From NCBI RefSeq assembly GCF_000620145.1, contig NZ_KK211084.1, forward strand, positions 35,405 through 99,404: DNA of 64,000 nucleotides, written 5' to 3'. This DNA is from Deefgea rivuli DSM 18356. Lineage in GTDB: Bacteria > Pseudomonadota > Gammaproteobacteria > Burkholderiales > Chitinibacteraceae. Position 1 is the first letter of the stretch. Every line of letters starts with the position of its first letter. This document shows, piece by piece, positions 26,198-36,500 of this stretch. The translations under genes were made by a program, and so were the position numbers. The notes under the pieces are model-generated. The model saw only the letters and a list, made by a program, of their open reading frames with translations. It was not told the origin of the DNA and made no database searches.

Positions 26198-27778
26198 TCA
26201 AACTTTCCTCTGCTCTGGGTCGACTAAAGCCTGAATACGATTTGTTTTGGCCAGCTCATCAGGGCGGCCCTCAAGAAAAATCACATTATTTAATTCGCTG
26301 AGTTTTTGCTGGCGCAACGTTTCATCATCGATGTGTTTTATCTTTTGTTTTTCTAATGATTGCAAAGTGCTGAGCAAATCTTGCAGTACTTGGTATTGCG
26401 CAGGAATTTGCGATTCCTTAACCAGCTTCCCCATTTCATAGCGGCTTATTTTGGTCGATTGCTGCGCGGATTTTTCTAGAGTTGCGCTAATCAACTGATG
26501 CTTGCCATCAAAAGCCAGATCTATCTGGCTGCTAGCTTGATCTTTAATTTCAACGAAATTGTAATTCTGCGATTTTTTATCCATCGTTAAGCGCAAAGGC
26601 AAATCGGCCTGCAAGGATTCATGATAACTGGCGCTTAAGCTTGAATCTTGCTTTTGCTGAATCGACTGGCGGCCCACTATGCGACTGCTTTGCGCCATTT
26701 GAAAATTAAAATGGTCTCTTTCATTGGGGCGCATCGGGTTGGAGGACGCAGCACTCATCGCCAAATCAGCTTGAAAATCGCCCAATCCCGTCAATAAAGC
26801 CTGATTGTAATCTTTCAAACTCTCCACATTGGCCGCACGCACGCCTTGCAAAGCGCCAGCATCACCTGGGTAATACCGATGCAGATTGGTAAATGCATCC
26901 TGAAATAAAGTCTGCATTGCGGCATCGGGCTTGCCACGCTGATTCGCTTGCTCCATTTGCTGCAAATAACGACCCACAGCTTTTTCTCTTTGCGTGGCAT
27001 TACCCAAGATTGCAGTTTGCTGCAAATCCACATTAACGCTCAATTTTCCCTGTGGCGTCGCCAGTTTTACTTGGCGCTGGCTGGCATCGCTATGAAAATC
27101 AAACTTAATGACTTCACTGGCTTGATCCGTAAAACTGGCTTTCAAATCCAGCGCCTTAATCTGATTGCTATCAACCTGAGTGATGCCGGCGATATTGAGC
27201 CGCGGCGGCACCGTCAGCAAACCTCGCACCGTCAGTTCGAAGCTTTCGGCCAAAGCACTGACTGCCGTTTGCTCATCCGTGCTCAGCTCGCCGTCAATAT
27301 TGAGCGCCACGCCCAAGCTATCGCCCTGATTATTGAGCGTCAGCGCAACTCGGGCGCCCGAATGGGTTTGAATACTCAGCGCAATCTCCCCCTGCTGCAC
27401 CGCGGCAGATTGCTCCTCGGCCTGTACGCTGACAGATTGCTTGAAGTTCGTTGCCGATGATTTCAAATGTTCCAGTAGCGCTTGCCCCAAACCAAGAAAA
27501 CGGTTGGCATTACTTTCCCCGGCAAAATTGCGCGCCATTAGATTGCTAACGGCATCGTTTGCTGTAGATTCCCATTTTTCAGTACGCTGCGTAGCACTTA
27601 GCTGCCTAAGCGTATAGCTCTGATCACTTATCTCGCCTTGAGACAACTGAACAATGGCCGACGGCAATGGTGCAGGTGTGTTGGTTGAAGAGGCATTGCG
27701 TTGACTAGCTAGCCCGCTCAATAACGTATCGAACGGGCTATAACTACGAAGCTGAGTGAGATTAGGAATAAGAGGCAT
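26198..27778 (-). CDS. Unknown 526-residue Gln/Ser-rich protein
   Basis: I do not recognise this family. The start MPLIPNLTQLRSYSPFDTLL carries no signal peptide or membrane helix. Residues 30-130 are low-complexity and rich in Ser, Gln and Ala. Residues 130-260 alternate like a beta-rich domain (IALSIQTHSGARVALTLNNQ, then LKASFTDQASEVIKFDF). The rest is mostly helical and Gln-rich. The uneven, soluble, repeat-poor composition recalls FliK-like hook-length proteins, but no motif proves this. It lies 75 bases after the receiver-TPR gene on the same strand and ends at a strong terminator, so the two probably form one transcript. Confidence 0.7.
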   Translation of the reverse strand: MPLIPNLTQLRSYSPFDTLLSGLASQRNASSTNTPAPLPSAIVQLSQGEISDQSYTLRQLSATQRTEKWESTANDAVSNLMARNFAGESNANRFLGLGQALLEHLKSSATNFKQSVSVQAEEQSAAVQQGEIALSIQTHSGARVALTLNNQGDSLGVALNIDGELSTDEQTAVSALAESFELTVRGLLTVPPRLNIAGITQVDSNQIKALDLKASFTDQASEVIKFDFHSDASQRQVKLATPQGKLSVNVDLQQTAILGNATQREKAVGRYLQQMEQANQRGKPDAAMQTLFQDAFTNLHRYYPGDAGALQGVRAANVESLKDYNQALLTGLGDFQADLAMSAASSNPMRPNERDHFNFQMAQSSRIVGRQSIQQKQDSSLSASYHESLQADLPLRLTMDKKSQNYNFVEIKDQASSQIDLAFDGKHQLISATLEKSAQQSTKISRYEMGKLVKESQIPAQYQVLQDLLSTLQSLEKQKIKHIDDETLRQQKLSELNNVIFLEGRPDELAKTNRIQALVDPEQRKV

Positions 27779-27853
27779 GGCTTAGCTTTAATAAATGCGT
27801 AAGCCATAGATCGACAATGCCAGCAATTTCTTGACAAAAAAAGCAAAAATTAA

Positions 27854-29539
27854 CTAGGCAACCCCATAGCGGCGCTTGGTTTTGCGATAAATTTCTGCCA
27901 TTTGCAAGCCGCGCCCCGAGGTGGGATCTAGCGTATTGATGCGATTGAGCAAATCGTTCGCATGCTGCATATACGTCGCGTGCCAACCTTCTTGATTCAC
28001 CAAAGCCAGCAGCGCATTCACTGTGTTGAGCAGCATTTGCAGATTATTGGGCATGTCTTTACCGGCCGCCAAAAAGCGCTCGGCGGCGGCTTTTAGATTG
28101 CCGGCTTGCGCCAAACCGACCGCCTCATTATTCAGCGCCACAATGTCGGCCGCAGTCGTTTCGATGAGGCGCAGCGCTTCGTCTTCACGTCCTTGCATTT
28201 TATACAGCCGCGTAATGCTGGCGGCGAGTTTAGGATCATCGTGGCGATTTTTTAGTACCGTGCGCGTTAGCGCTTCGGCCTCTGCCAGCCGATTGTGGCT
28301 TAAGCAGGTTTGCGCCAATGCCAAAGCGACGCATGGCGATGGCGGATCGATGTTCAATGGTAATGACTGCAAAGCGGCATCCAGCATATTTCGCGCTTTG
28401 ACCTTATCGCCTAATTTCAGTAAGACATTCGATTCCATCACATCGGCCAACACACGGTCATTGCTGGCGCGAAAATCTTTACGAATACTATCAGCGGTTT
28501 TTCTAGCTCCGCCCACATCGCCGCGCTGCAACTGGACTTCGCCCAAGGCCGCGTAATCGCTGACTTGCGGCCAGAATGAAAATCGCGCCATGCGTACGGT
28601 TTCTGCCAAAGATTGCTCAGCCAGCGGCAAATCGCCAGCAATCACCGCCACTTCGCCTAGCTCGCGCATTCGCGCCACGACGTACGGCGAGCGCCGACAC
28701 GCGTCTTGCAGCGTATGTTTTGCACCTTCAATATCGTGCTGCGCAGCCTGTGTTTTGGCCAAACCATCGTAAGCGGCCAAAATTAATTCATGCTCGGCAA
28801 TCACTTGGCGGAAGATCAGTTGCGCTTCTTCATATTCTTTAAGTTGAAACAGTGCTTTGCCCAGCGCCATTTTTGCCCAAGGGAAATCGGCCTTAGCGAG
28901 AATTTCACGCGTTAAATCTCGCGTGCCTTTCCAATCGGCCACGCGCAGCATTAAATGCACTTTCATCCGCAAAAATTCAATTGCATCCTCACCACCCTCG
29001 CTCAAAGCGCGGTCGCACAACTGAATCGCACGTAAAAAATCATGCGCAATGCAGGCATCATCAATCGGCTTGAAACGGTTCTTTTTGCGTAGTGCACGCA
29101 CAATGCGCGTGTACAAAATATCGCCCGTGAAAGGCTTCAAAATAATCGCATCGGGCCCCAGCTCGGCAGCGCCGATGACTTTGGTGCTCTGCCGCTCGCC
29201 TGTCAGCACAATAAATACACAACTGGCTTTGAGTAAACTGTGGCGGCGCGCTTCTTCAAACAGATACAAGCCATCAAAACCCGTGCCCAGATCGAAAGCG
29301 CACAGAATAATATCGTAGGAAAAACGCCGCATTTGCCCCAAAGCTTCGCCGCTGCGATTGGCGTATTCCACCTGAGTCGCGCCAAACTGGCCAAGCATCA
29401 TCCCCATCGTCATGCGCATTTCGGCAACATGATCGATGACGAGCACTTTATACGCGGCAAAATCGCTAACATCCGCGACTTCTAGCGGTTCATCAACGGC
29501 AGCGCGGTCAGCAAAAGAATAGGGGCGAACTTTATTCAT
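27854..29539 (-). CDS. Receiver domain plus TPR-repeat protein
   Basis: A 561-residue cytoplasmic protein. Residues 30-150 are a CheY-like receiver: the phosphorylation-site region is ILCAFDLGTGFDG, the Thr is in VLTGERQS and the Lys in ILKPF. From about residue 170 the rest is a chain of helical pairs of TPR type (for example KMALGKALFQLKEYEEAQLI). There is no DNA-binding or enzymatic output domain, so output is probably by protein-protein contact. Known receiver-TPR proteins act in chemotaxis, secretion and c-di-GMP signalling; none is specified here. No kinase is adjacent, so its phosphodonor is elsewhere. Confidence 0.85.
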   Translation of the reverse strand: MNKVRPYSFADRAAVDEPLEVADVSDFAAYKVLVIDHVAEMRMTMGMMLGQFGATQVEYANRSGEALGQMRRFSYDIILCAFDLGTGFDGLYLFEEARRHSLLKASCVFIVLTGERQSTKVIGAAELGPDAIILKPFTGDILYTRIVRALRKKNRFKPIDDACIAHDFLRAIQLCDRALSEGGEDAIEFLRMKVHLMLRVADWKGTRDLTREILAKADFPWAKMALGKALFQLKEYEEAQLIFRQVIAEHELILAAYDGLAKTQAAQHDIEGAKHTLQDACRRSPYVVARMRELGEVAVIAGDLPLAEQSLAETVRMARFSFWPQVSDYAALGEVQLQRGDVGGARKTADSIRKDFRASNDRVLADVMESNVLLKLGDKVKARNMLDAALQSLPLNIDPPSPCVALALAQTCLSHNRLAEAEALTRTVLKNRHDDPKLAASITRLYKMQGREDEALRLIETTAADIVALNNEAVGLAQAGNLKAAAERFLAAGKDMPNNLQMLLNTVNALLALVNQEGWHATYMQHANDLLNRINTLDPTSGRGLQMAEIYRKTKRRYGVA

Positions 29540-29561
29540 TCATGGCTCATCACACTTAATG

Positions 29562-29612
29562 TGGGTATCTGACTGTAGATCAATATAAAAAATGGCTACA
29601 GGTCAATACCCA
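29562..29612. repeat. Dispersed palindromic repeat family B, copy 3
   Basis: TGGGTATCTGACTGTAG pairs with CTACAGGTCAATACCCA around an AT-rich core (AATATAAAAAATGG). It lies between uvrD and the receiver-TPR gene, reaching to the uvrD stop codon, and may act as the uvrD terminator. Confidence 0.65.
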
Positions 29613-29613
29613 T

Positions 29614-31749
29614 CTAAACGACCTTTAACTTGGCATACGCCACAGCCAACCATTTGCTACCTAATTGCGCGAAATTCACTTGTACATTGCCGGTTGCGCC
29701 GCCTTCATGATCGGTCACAATCCCGACACCAAATTTAGGGTGCTCGACTTTCATGCCAATCGCAAAGCCATGCTCAGGTGTTGATTTTTTGGGCGATGCA
29801 ACGGGCGGCACATAAGCGGCTGCGGCGCTGTAACTACTTGGAGCATAGCCGCGATTTAAGTATTTGAGTAAGGCAGTAGGAACTTCGTCTAAGAAGCGAC
29901 TAGCGACGCCATAGCGCGTTTGCCCATGCAGCATCCGGCTTTGCGCCAAACTAATATACAAACGCTGCCGCGCGCGCGTAATCGCCACATACATCAAGCG
30001 CCGCTCTTCTTCGACGCCCTGCTGTTCCTTAGCGCTATTTTCATGCGGGAAAAGGCCTTCTTCGAGCCCTGATAAAAACACCGCGTGAAATTCCAAACCT
30101 TTCGCCGCGTGCACCGTCATCAATTGCAGCGCCTCTTCATGCGCGCCCGCTTGATGATCCCCGGCTTCAAGGCTGGCGTGCGAGAGGAAGGCGATGAGGT
30201 TATTTTCATCTTCGCTAGTAAACGTCGCTGCGGCGTTAATCAACTCTTCCAAGTTGGCGACACGTTCTTCGCCTTCTTTGTCGTTTTTATAATGCGTCAG
30301 CAAACCCGACAAATCGAGCATCATATCGATGACTTCAGTCATCGGTAGGCCGTCAACTTGATTGCGCATCGCTTCAATAATATGCACAAATTTACCCAGC
30401 GCCACCGCGCCACGGCCACTCGCGCCAGTACACGCCGCTTGCCACAAAGAGCAGCCTTCGAGTCGCGCACGGTCGACAATCGCTTCGACGCTTTTAAGAC
30501 CGATACCGCGCGTTGGAAAATTAATCACGCGCAGCAAAGCATTGTCGTCCGATGGATTGGCGATCAAACGCAAGTAGGCCAGTGCGTGTTTGATTTCTTG
30601 GCGCTCGAAAAAGCGCAAACCGCCATACACGCGGTACGGCACGCCAGCTGAAAATAGCGCGTGTTCAATAATGCGCGATTGCGCGTTGCTGCGGTACAGA
30701 ATGGCGATTTCGCTGGAGGCCATGCCATCGCGAATCAGCGTTTGCGCTTCTTCAACGATAAATTGCGCTTCTTCAAAATCGGATGCGCCTTCAAATACGC
30801 GGATCAACTCGCCCGCGCTGGCTTGTGTCCACAATTCTTTACCGAGGCGCTGCGTGTTATGGCTAATCACCGCATTGGCGGCATCCAGAATATTGCCGTG
30901 GCTGCGATAATTTTGCTCGAGCCGGATAATATGTTTAACGGCGAAATCACTTTGAAAATCAATCATATTGCCGACATTCGCACCGCGAAATGCATAAATC
31001 GATTGATCGTCATCACCCACGGCAAAAATAGCGCTATTGTTCCCCGCCAATAATTTCAACCACGCATATTGCAAGCGATTGGTATCTTGAAACTCATCGA
31101 CTAATACATGTGCAAATCGTTCTTGATAATGTTTTCTAATTTCAGGCTTGTGCGACAGCAATTCGTAACAGCGCAGTAATAATTCAGAGAAATCCGCTAC
31201 GCCTTCGCGATTACATTGTTTTTCGTATTCTTCATACGCCAAGCGTAATTGCCGTGAATAATCGTCAAATGCATCCACATCAGAGGCGCGGCGACCATTC
31301 TCTTTATGACCATTAATAAAATTTTGTACGGCGCGCGGCGGATATTTATCGTCATCCAAACCGAGATATTTTAATACGCGTTTGATCGCGCCTAATTGCT
31401 CGGATTGATCCAAAATCGCAAACGCCTCGGGTAATCCCGCATCGCGATGATGTAAACGCAGCATTCGATTGCATAGGCCGTGAAAAGTGCCGACCCATAA
31501 GCCACGCGGATTGAGCGGTAGCATTGCGGTAATTCGGGATAGCATTTCTTTGGCAGATTTATTAGTAAATGTCACCGCCAATAAGCCTGATGGACTGATT
31601 TGGCCCGTTGATAATAGCCATGCAATTCTTGTGGTTAAAACGCTGGTTTTACCACTACCCGCCCCCGCTAAAATCAAGGCGTGTTCGGCGGGTAATTCAA
31701 CCGCTGCCGCTTGCTGGGGATTTAATTTAGCGCTTAATGCATGGAACAT
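29614..31749 (-). CDS. uvrD: DNA helicase II (UvrD/Rep family)
   Basis: Superfamily 1A 3'-5' helicase used in nucleotide excision and mismatch repair. The start at 31749 gives MFHALSAKLNPQQAAAVEL, the typical Q-motif opening; the earlier start adds six unlikely residues. Motif I is AGAGSGKTSV, motif II is LVDEFQDTN, motif III is GDDDQSIYAFRGA, and motif VI is VAITRARQRLYIS. The C-terminal tudor-like tail (KVEHPKFGVGIVTDHEGG) favours UvrD/PcrA over Rep. About 711 residues, complete. It stands between two transcription-ending structures. Confidence 0.95.
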   Translation of the reverse strand: MFHALSAKLNPQQAAAVELPAEHALILAGAGSGKTSVLTTRIAWLLSTGQISPSGLLAVTFTNKSAKEMLSRITAMLPLNPRGLWVGTFHGLCNRMLRLHHRDAGLPEAFAILDQSEQLGAIKRVLKYLGLDDDKYPPRAVQNFINGHKENGRRASDVDAFDDYSRQLRLAYEEYEKQCNREGVADFSELLLRCYELLSHKPEIRKHYQERFAHVLVDEFQDTNRLQYAWLKLLAGNNSAIFAVGDDDQSIYAFRGANVGNMIDFQSDFAVKHIIRLEQNYRSHGNILDAANAVISHNTQRLGKELWTQASAGELIRVFEGASDFEEAQFIVEEAQTLIRDGMASSEIAILYRSNAQSRIIEHALFSAGVPYRVYGGLRFFERQEIKHALAYLRLIANPSDDNALLRVINFPTRGIGLKSVEAIVDRARLEGCSLWQAACTGASGRGAVALGKFVHIIEAMRNQVDGLPMTEVIDMMLDLSGLLTHYKNDKEGEERVANLEELINAAATFTSEDENNLIAFLSHASLEAGDHQAGAHEEALQLMTVHAAKGLEFHAVFLSGLEEGLFPHENSAKEQQGVEEERRLMYVAITRARQRLYISLAQSRMLHGQTRYGVASRFLDEVPTALLKYLNRGYAPSSYSAAAAYVPPVASPKKSTPEHGFAIGMKVEHPKFGVGIVTDHEGGATGNVQVNFAQLGSKWLAVAYAKLKVV

Positions 31750-31782
31750 AATCAACTCGATCAACAATAACGAACACTACAA

Positions 31783-31812
31783 ATACAAACAGGGCGACAA
31801 AGCGCCCTGTTA
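31783..31812 (-). terminator. Terminator of the H-NS-like gene
   Basis: An 8-bp stem ACAGGGCG/CGCCCTGT with a 6-base loop, 25 bases past the H-NS stop, followed on the minus strand by TTTGTATTTG. It separates hns from uvrD. Confidence 0.75.
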
Positions 31813-31834
31813 CTGATTCACGATAAAATGTGAA

Positions 31835-32152
31835 TTAGATTTTCAATGCGTCTAGCGTAGCGCCATTAGCGATTGCATCGTGAACCCATTGTGGTTTACG
31901 GCCACGGCCAGACCAAGTTTGGCTAGCATCTGCTGGGTTGATATAAGCAGCGGCTGCAGGTGCTTTTTTCGCGCCTTTTTTGCCTGATACTTCACCCAAC
32001 AATTCAGCAATTGTGAAACCGCTAGCCGCAGCAGCGCTTTGCAATTGGCTCAAAATACGGCTTTTTTCTTGTTCTTTACGACGAACTAATTCGCCATCTA
32101 ACTGTGCGCGCAGTTCAACTAATTCTTGGTAACCTAAAGTAGATAAATCCAT
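31835..32152 (-). CDS. hns: H-NS family nucleoid protein
   Basis: A 105-residue xenogeneic-silencing type nucleoid protein that binds AT-rich DNA. The start at 32152 (MDLSTLGYQELVELRAQL) follows GAGGAG at ideal spacing. An N-terminal coiled coil (residues 5-45) provides oligomerisation; a flexible Lys/Ala linker follows. The C-terminal AT-hook-like domain has TWSGRGRKPQWVHDAI, matching the betaproteobacterial H-NS core W-x-G-x-G-x-x-P-x-W. Proteins of this type silence acquired AT-rich genes such as those at 22.4 and 61.9 kb here; that link is inference. Confidence 0.93.
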   Translation of the reverse strand: MDLSTLGYQELVELRAQLDGELVRRKEQEKSRILSQLQSAAAASGFTIAELLGEVSGKKGAKKAPAAAAYINPADASQTWSGRGRKPQWVHDAIANGATLDALKI

Positions 32153-32244
32153 TACTGACTCCTCAAATAAATACTGTGTGTTGATTACCAAATGATTATG
32201 CGGCTAGCTTTCTAATAATTCAAGGTCAATATTCAATTATTAAA

Positions 32245-33570
32245 TTAATTGACTAACCAGCGATTCACTGCGCGTAGATCTTTTTCATCTAAATCACCCA
32301 CAATGGCAGCTAGCTGCAATCTAGTGTAAAGATACGTGTAACGTGCAACGGTTAAATCATAGCGTGTATTAAAAAGCTTTTGTTCGGCATTGAGTACATC
32401 GACGGTGGTACGAACCCCTACATCGCGGCCCAATTTACTGGAGGCCAATAAGCTTTTACTCGATTTTAATACCTGCTCTAAAGCGCTAATTTGCGCTGCG
32501 CCCGCATTGACTCCCAAAAAAGCTTGCGTCGTTGATTGTTCAGTATTTCTACGCGTCGCTTCTACAGTTTCTCTTTGTTCGGATTGTTTTGCCGCTGCTT
32601 CGCGTAACTCAGATGAACGTCGTCCACCGGTATACAGCGGTATCGATAATTGCAATGCAATTGTGCCTTTGCGCGTTTCATCCAAACCGCCAGAACGCGA
32701 AATACCACTGGTATCCCAGTTTTGACCAAAATTCGCGACTAAATCGACTTTAGGTGAGCTTTCAAAGCGAAATTTATCCACTTCACGCGTTGCAATATCT
32801 AATTGCAGCAATTGGCTACTGATATTTAAACTGGTGTCACTCGATTTTTTTAGCCAAACCGAAATGTCATTCGGCTCAACTTCAGTTGGCTCGATTGTTT
32901 CACTCAGACGAGCAATTGATTTCGCATCAATGCCTGTCAATAAGGTAAAAATATTACGTTTTACTTGCAGATCATTTTTTGCCTGAATCTCAAATGCAAT
33001 AATGCTGTCATAACCGGCTTGCGCTTCGTCAGTATCGGCAATCGTTGCTACGCCAACTTCAAACGCCTTTTTCGCAAAAGCCAATTGCTCGCCCACCGCT
33101 TTTCTTTCCGCATCGGCTAATACCACTTTTTCATCAGCAGCCAGCACTTCAAAATACGCTTTTGCGACACGCAAAATAAGATCTTGCTCAGCCACACGAA
33201 ATTGCACATCGGCTAATTTTGCTTGTTGCTTTAATTGATCGGCCGACGCAAATGCATCCACGCGGTAAATCGGCTGGGTCGCAGTAACCGAGTAACCATA
33301 AGTTTGGCCATTGCTTTGCGTATCGCCAATTAATGCGCTGCTTTTGCCGGGCGAAAACTCGGTATTAGAATACGTCGTATTGCCGCCTAAAGTCACCGAC
33401 GGCAGCAGCAGGGCTTGCCCTTGATTGGTTTTTTCACTGCCTGCGACTTGTGCATAGCGCGCGGCTAAAAAGCTGGCATCGTATTGCTGCGCCGCGCGCC
33501 AAGACGCTAATAAATCAGCAGAAAAACTCGGACTGCTGAGCAAAGCCAAAACTAAAATTGTTTTTTTCAT
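32245..33570 (-). CDS. TolC-family outer membrane efflux channel
   Basis: A 441-residue outer-membrane protein with a signal peptide (MKKTILVLALLSSPSFSADL) and two related halves of the outer membrane efflux protein fold, each with long coiled helices. It is the closing gene of a TetR-adaptor-pump-channel operon; its ATG overlaps the RND pump stop by 4 bases (ATGA), so it is almost surely translated with the pump and serves it. It looks complete. It resembles TolC (type I secretion/efflux style) rather than OprM, having no lipobox. Confidence 0.9.
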   Translation of the reverse strand: MKKTILVLALLSSPSFSADLLASWRAAQQYDASFLAARYAQVAGSEKTNQGQALLLPSVTLGGNTTYSNTEFSPGKSSALIGDTQSNGQTYGYSVTATQPIYRVDAFASADQLKQQAKLADVQFRVAEQDLILRVAKAYFEVLAADEKVVLADAERKAVGEQLAFAKKAFEVGVATIADTDEAQAGYDSIIAFEIQAKNDLQVKRNIFTLLTGIDAKSIARLSETIEPTEVEPNDISVWLKKSSDTSLNISSQLLQLDIATREVDKFRFESSPKVDLVANFGQNWDTSGISRSGGLDETRKGTIALQLSIPLYTGGRRSSELREAAAKQSEQRETVEATRRNTEQSTTQAFLGVNAGAAQISALEQVLKSSKSLLASSKLGRDVGVRTTVDVLNAEQKLFNTRYDLTVARYTYLYTRLQLAAIVGDLDEKDLRAVNRWLVN

Positions 33571-36500
33571 TTTGTTTCCAATACGTCATTCGATGCGGGT
33601 TTTAATTTAAACCAAGCAGCATACAGCGCCGGCAAAAACAGCAACGTTAAAATCGTTGCGACAAACAAGCCGCCCATAATCGCAATCGCCATCGGGCCCC
33701 AGAACGTGTCACGCGTCAATGGAATCATCGCCAAAATCGCCGCTAATGCGGTCAGCATAATCGGGCGGAAACGCCGCACTGCCGAATCAATCACCGCATT
33801 CCATGGCGCACTGCCGCCAGCAATGTCTTGCTCGATTTGATCCATCAAAATCACCGAGTTACGCATAATCATGCCCGACAGCGCAATCACGCCCAAGGTC
33901 GCGACAAAACCAAATGGTGCTTGGAACAGCAGCAAGGCAATCGTCACGCCTATCATGCCCAGCGGCGCGGTCAACAGCACCATAATCATCCGCTGTATGC
34001 TTTGCAGTTGCAGCATCAGCAAAGTCATCACCACCAACAACATCAAAGGCATCACCGCTGCAATAGATTCTTGCGAAATCTTGGACGATTCCAAAGTACC
34101 GCCCGCCTCAATATGGTAACCGACCGGTAGTTTCGCTTTGATTTCCAGCATTTTTGGCCACAGCGCATTGGAAATATCCGGCGCTTGCGCATTACCACGC
34201 ACATCGGCACGCACAGTCAGCGCAGGAACACGGTTGCGATGCCAAATAATACTTTCTTCGCTCACCAAGCTAATTTTGGCCAATTGCGATAAAGGCACGC
34301 TACGCCCTGATGGCAAGGGAATCGGTAAATTCGCCAAGAAATCAAGCCGCGTTCGCTCGTCTGCCGCCAATCGACTCACCACTTCAATCTGCAAATTATC
34401 CTCACGCAATGCCGTCGCCGTGACGCCCGTCACCGCCATTTGCAAAGATTGCGCCAGCTGCTGCGACGTCAAACCAGCAACGCGTAATTTATCTTGATCC
34501 ACATCCAAGTGCAGCACTTTCACCTGCTCGCCCCAATCGGTATGCACTTGGCGCAGGTGTGGATTCTGCCGCATCACATTGGCGACGTCATTGGCAATAG
34601 TTTTCAATTGCTTTTGATCTGGACCAATGACGCGAAATTGCACCGGATAACCGACTGGCGGGCCATTTTCTAAACGAGTTACACGGCCACGCACATTCGG
34701 GAAATCGTTATCAAATAGCGTTTTGACGCGTTGATAGACGTTTTCGCGTACATGCTCGTCTTTGGTCATCACAGTGAGCTGGCCAAAGTTTAAGTTCGGC
34801 ATTTGCTCATCGAGCGGCATGTAATAACGCGGCGAGCCCACGCCAACATAGCTGGTGACGCTTGCCACATCTGGATCTTTCATCAAAATCGCCTCGATCT
34901 TTTTGACTTCGCGCTCGGTCGCTTCAAACGACGCGGTATACGGCAGCCATAAATCGACCATTAATTCCGGACGGCTGGAAGCGGGGAAAAATTGTTTTGG
35001 TACGGCAACGGCAAATAAAACGACCGATGCAGCAAACGCCGCTACCGTCAGCGCGATGGTTGTTTTACGCCATGTAATGCACCACGTTACCCAGCGCCGA
35101 AACGCCGTGTAAAATTTACCGCCATGTGCATCATGCTCGTGCTCTTTTAGGTTTTCCGGCAGCAAGTGATAGCCCATATACGGCGTAAACAGCACCGCAA
35201 CGACCCACGACAAAATCAAAGCCAAACCGACAACCGCAAAAATAGAGAAGGTATATTCACCAGCATTTGATTTAGCAAGGCCTACAGGCAGAAACCCCGC
35301 TGCAGTAATTAAAGTCCCGGTGAGCATCGGAAACGCGGTGGAGCGATAAGCAAAGGTCGCGGCGCTAAAGCGATCCCAACCTTGCTCTAGTTTCAACGCC
35401 ATCATTTCAACGGCAATAATCGCGTCATCGACCATCAAACCCAGCGCAATCACCAGTGCGCCCAGCGAAATCCGCTGCAATTCCAGATTGAAGATTTTCA
35501 TGCATAAGAAAGTCAGCGCCAGCACCAGCGGAATCGACAAGGCCACGACAATGCCCATCCGAAACCCCAACGCCAAAAAGCTCACCGCCAGCACAATCGC
35601 CACCGCTTCTAGCAGTGATTTCATAAAGATATGCACTGCCGATTTCACCACTGCAGGCTGATCGGACACCGCATGGATTTCAACGCCGACTGGCAGGCTG
35701 GCCTTGGCTTGAGCCAAAACGGCTTCAATCTGCTCGCCCATTTTGAGCACATTGCCGCCTTGACGCATCGAAATACCAAGGCCGATAGCAGGTTCTCCTT
35801 GGAAATACATCCGTGTTTCGGCGGGTGTTAAGGTCGCGCGAAATACCTCAGCCACATCACTCACGCGGAACGTTTTGCCATTGACGGTAATCGGCGTCGC
35901 TTTTAAAGTTTCCACCGCATCAAAACCACCGCTAACGCGCAAAAATACGCGCTCCTCACCGCCTTCCACCACACCCGCAGGCGTGACGGTATTGGTTGCG
36001 GCCAACACTTGATTAATTTGCAGCGGCGTAATGCCCAGCGTTGCCAATTTCGCGCTGCGATATTCGACATAGATTTTTTCATCTTGCGGCGCGATCAGCG
36101 TGACTTTATTAATATCAGGAATCCGCAGTAATTCAGTGCGCACGCTTTCGACGTATTTTTTCAGCTCGGCATCGTTAAAACCATCGCGCGTAAACGCATA
36201 CAAACTGCCGTAGGTTTCGCCAAACTCATCGTTAAAAAATGGCCCGACGACGCCTGGCGGTAATTTGCCTTTCGCATCGTTAATCCGTTTACGCACTTGA
36301 TACCAAGCGTTATTCACTTTGTCGCCACGGATGCTTTCGTGCAGCATCACAGTGATCAGCGCTTCGCCCGAGCGCGAATAGCTTTTGGTGTAGTCAATCT
36401 CAGGAATGCCTTGCAGCGCTTCCTCTAAGCGATCCGTTACTTGGCGCTCAACCTCAGCTGCCGATGCGCCCGGCCAGAAGCTACGCACCACCATCGCTTT

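Noticed and set aside
28023..28556. Plus-strand frame opposite the TPR region
   Set aside because: Antisense to the receiver-TPR gene, with Ala/Ser/Arg-rich content from reversed helical repeats and no start signal.
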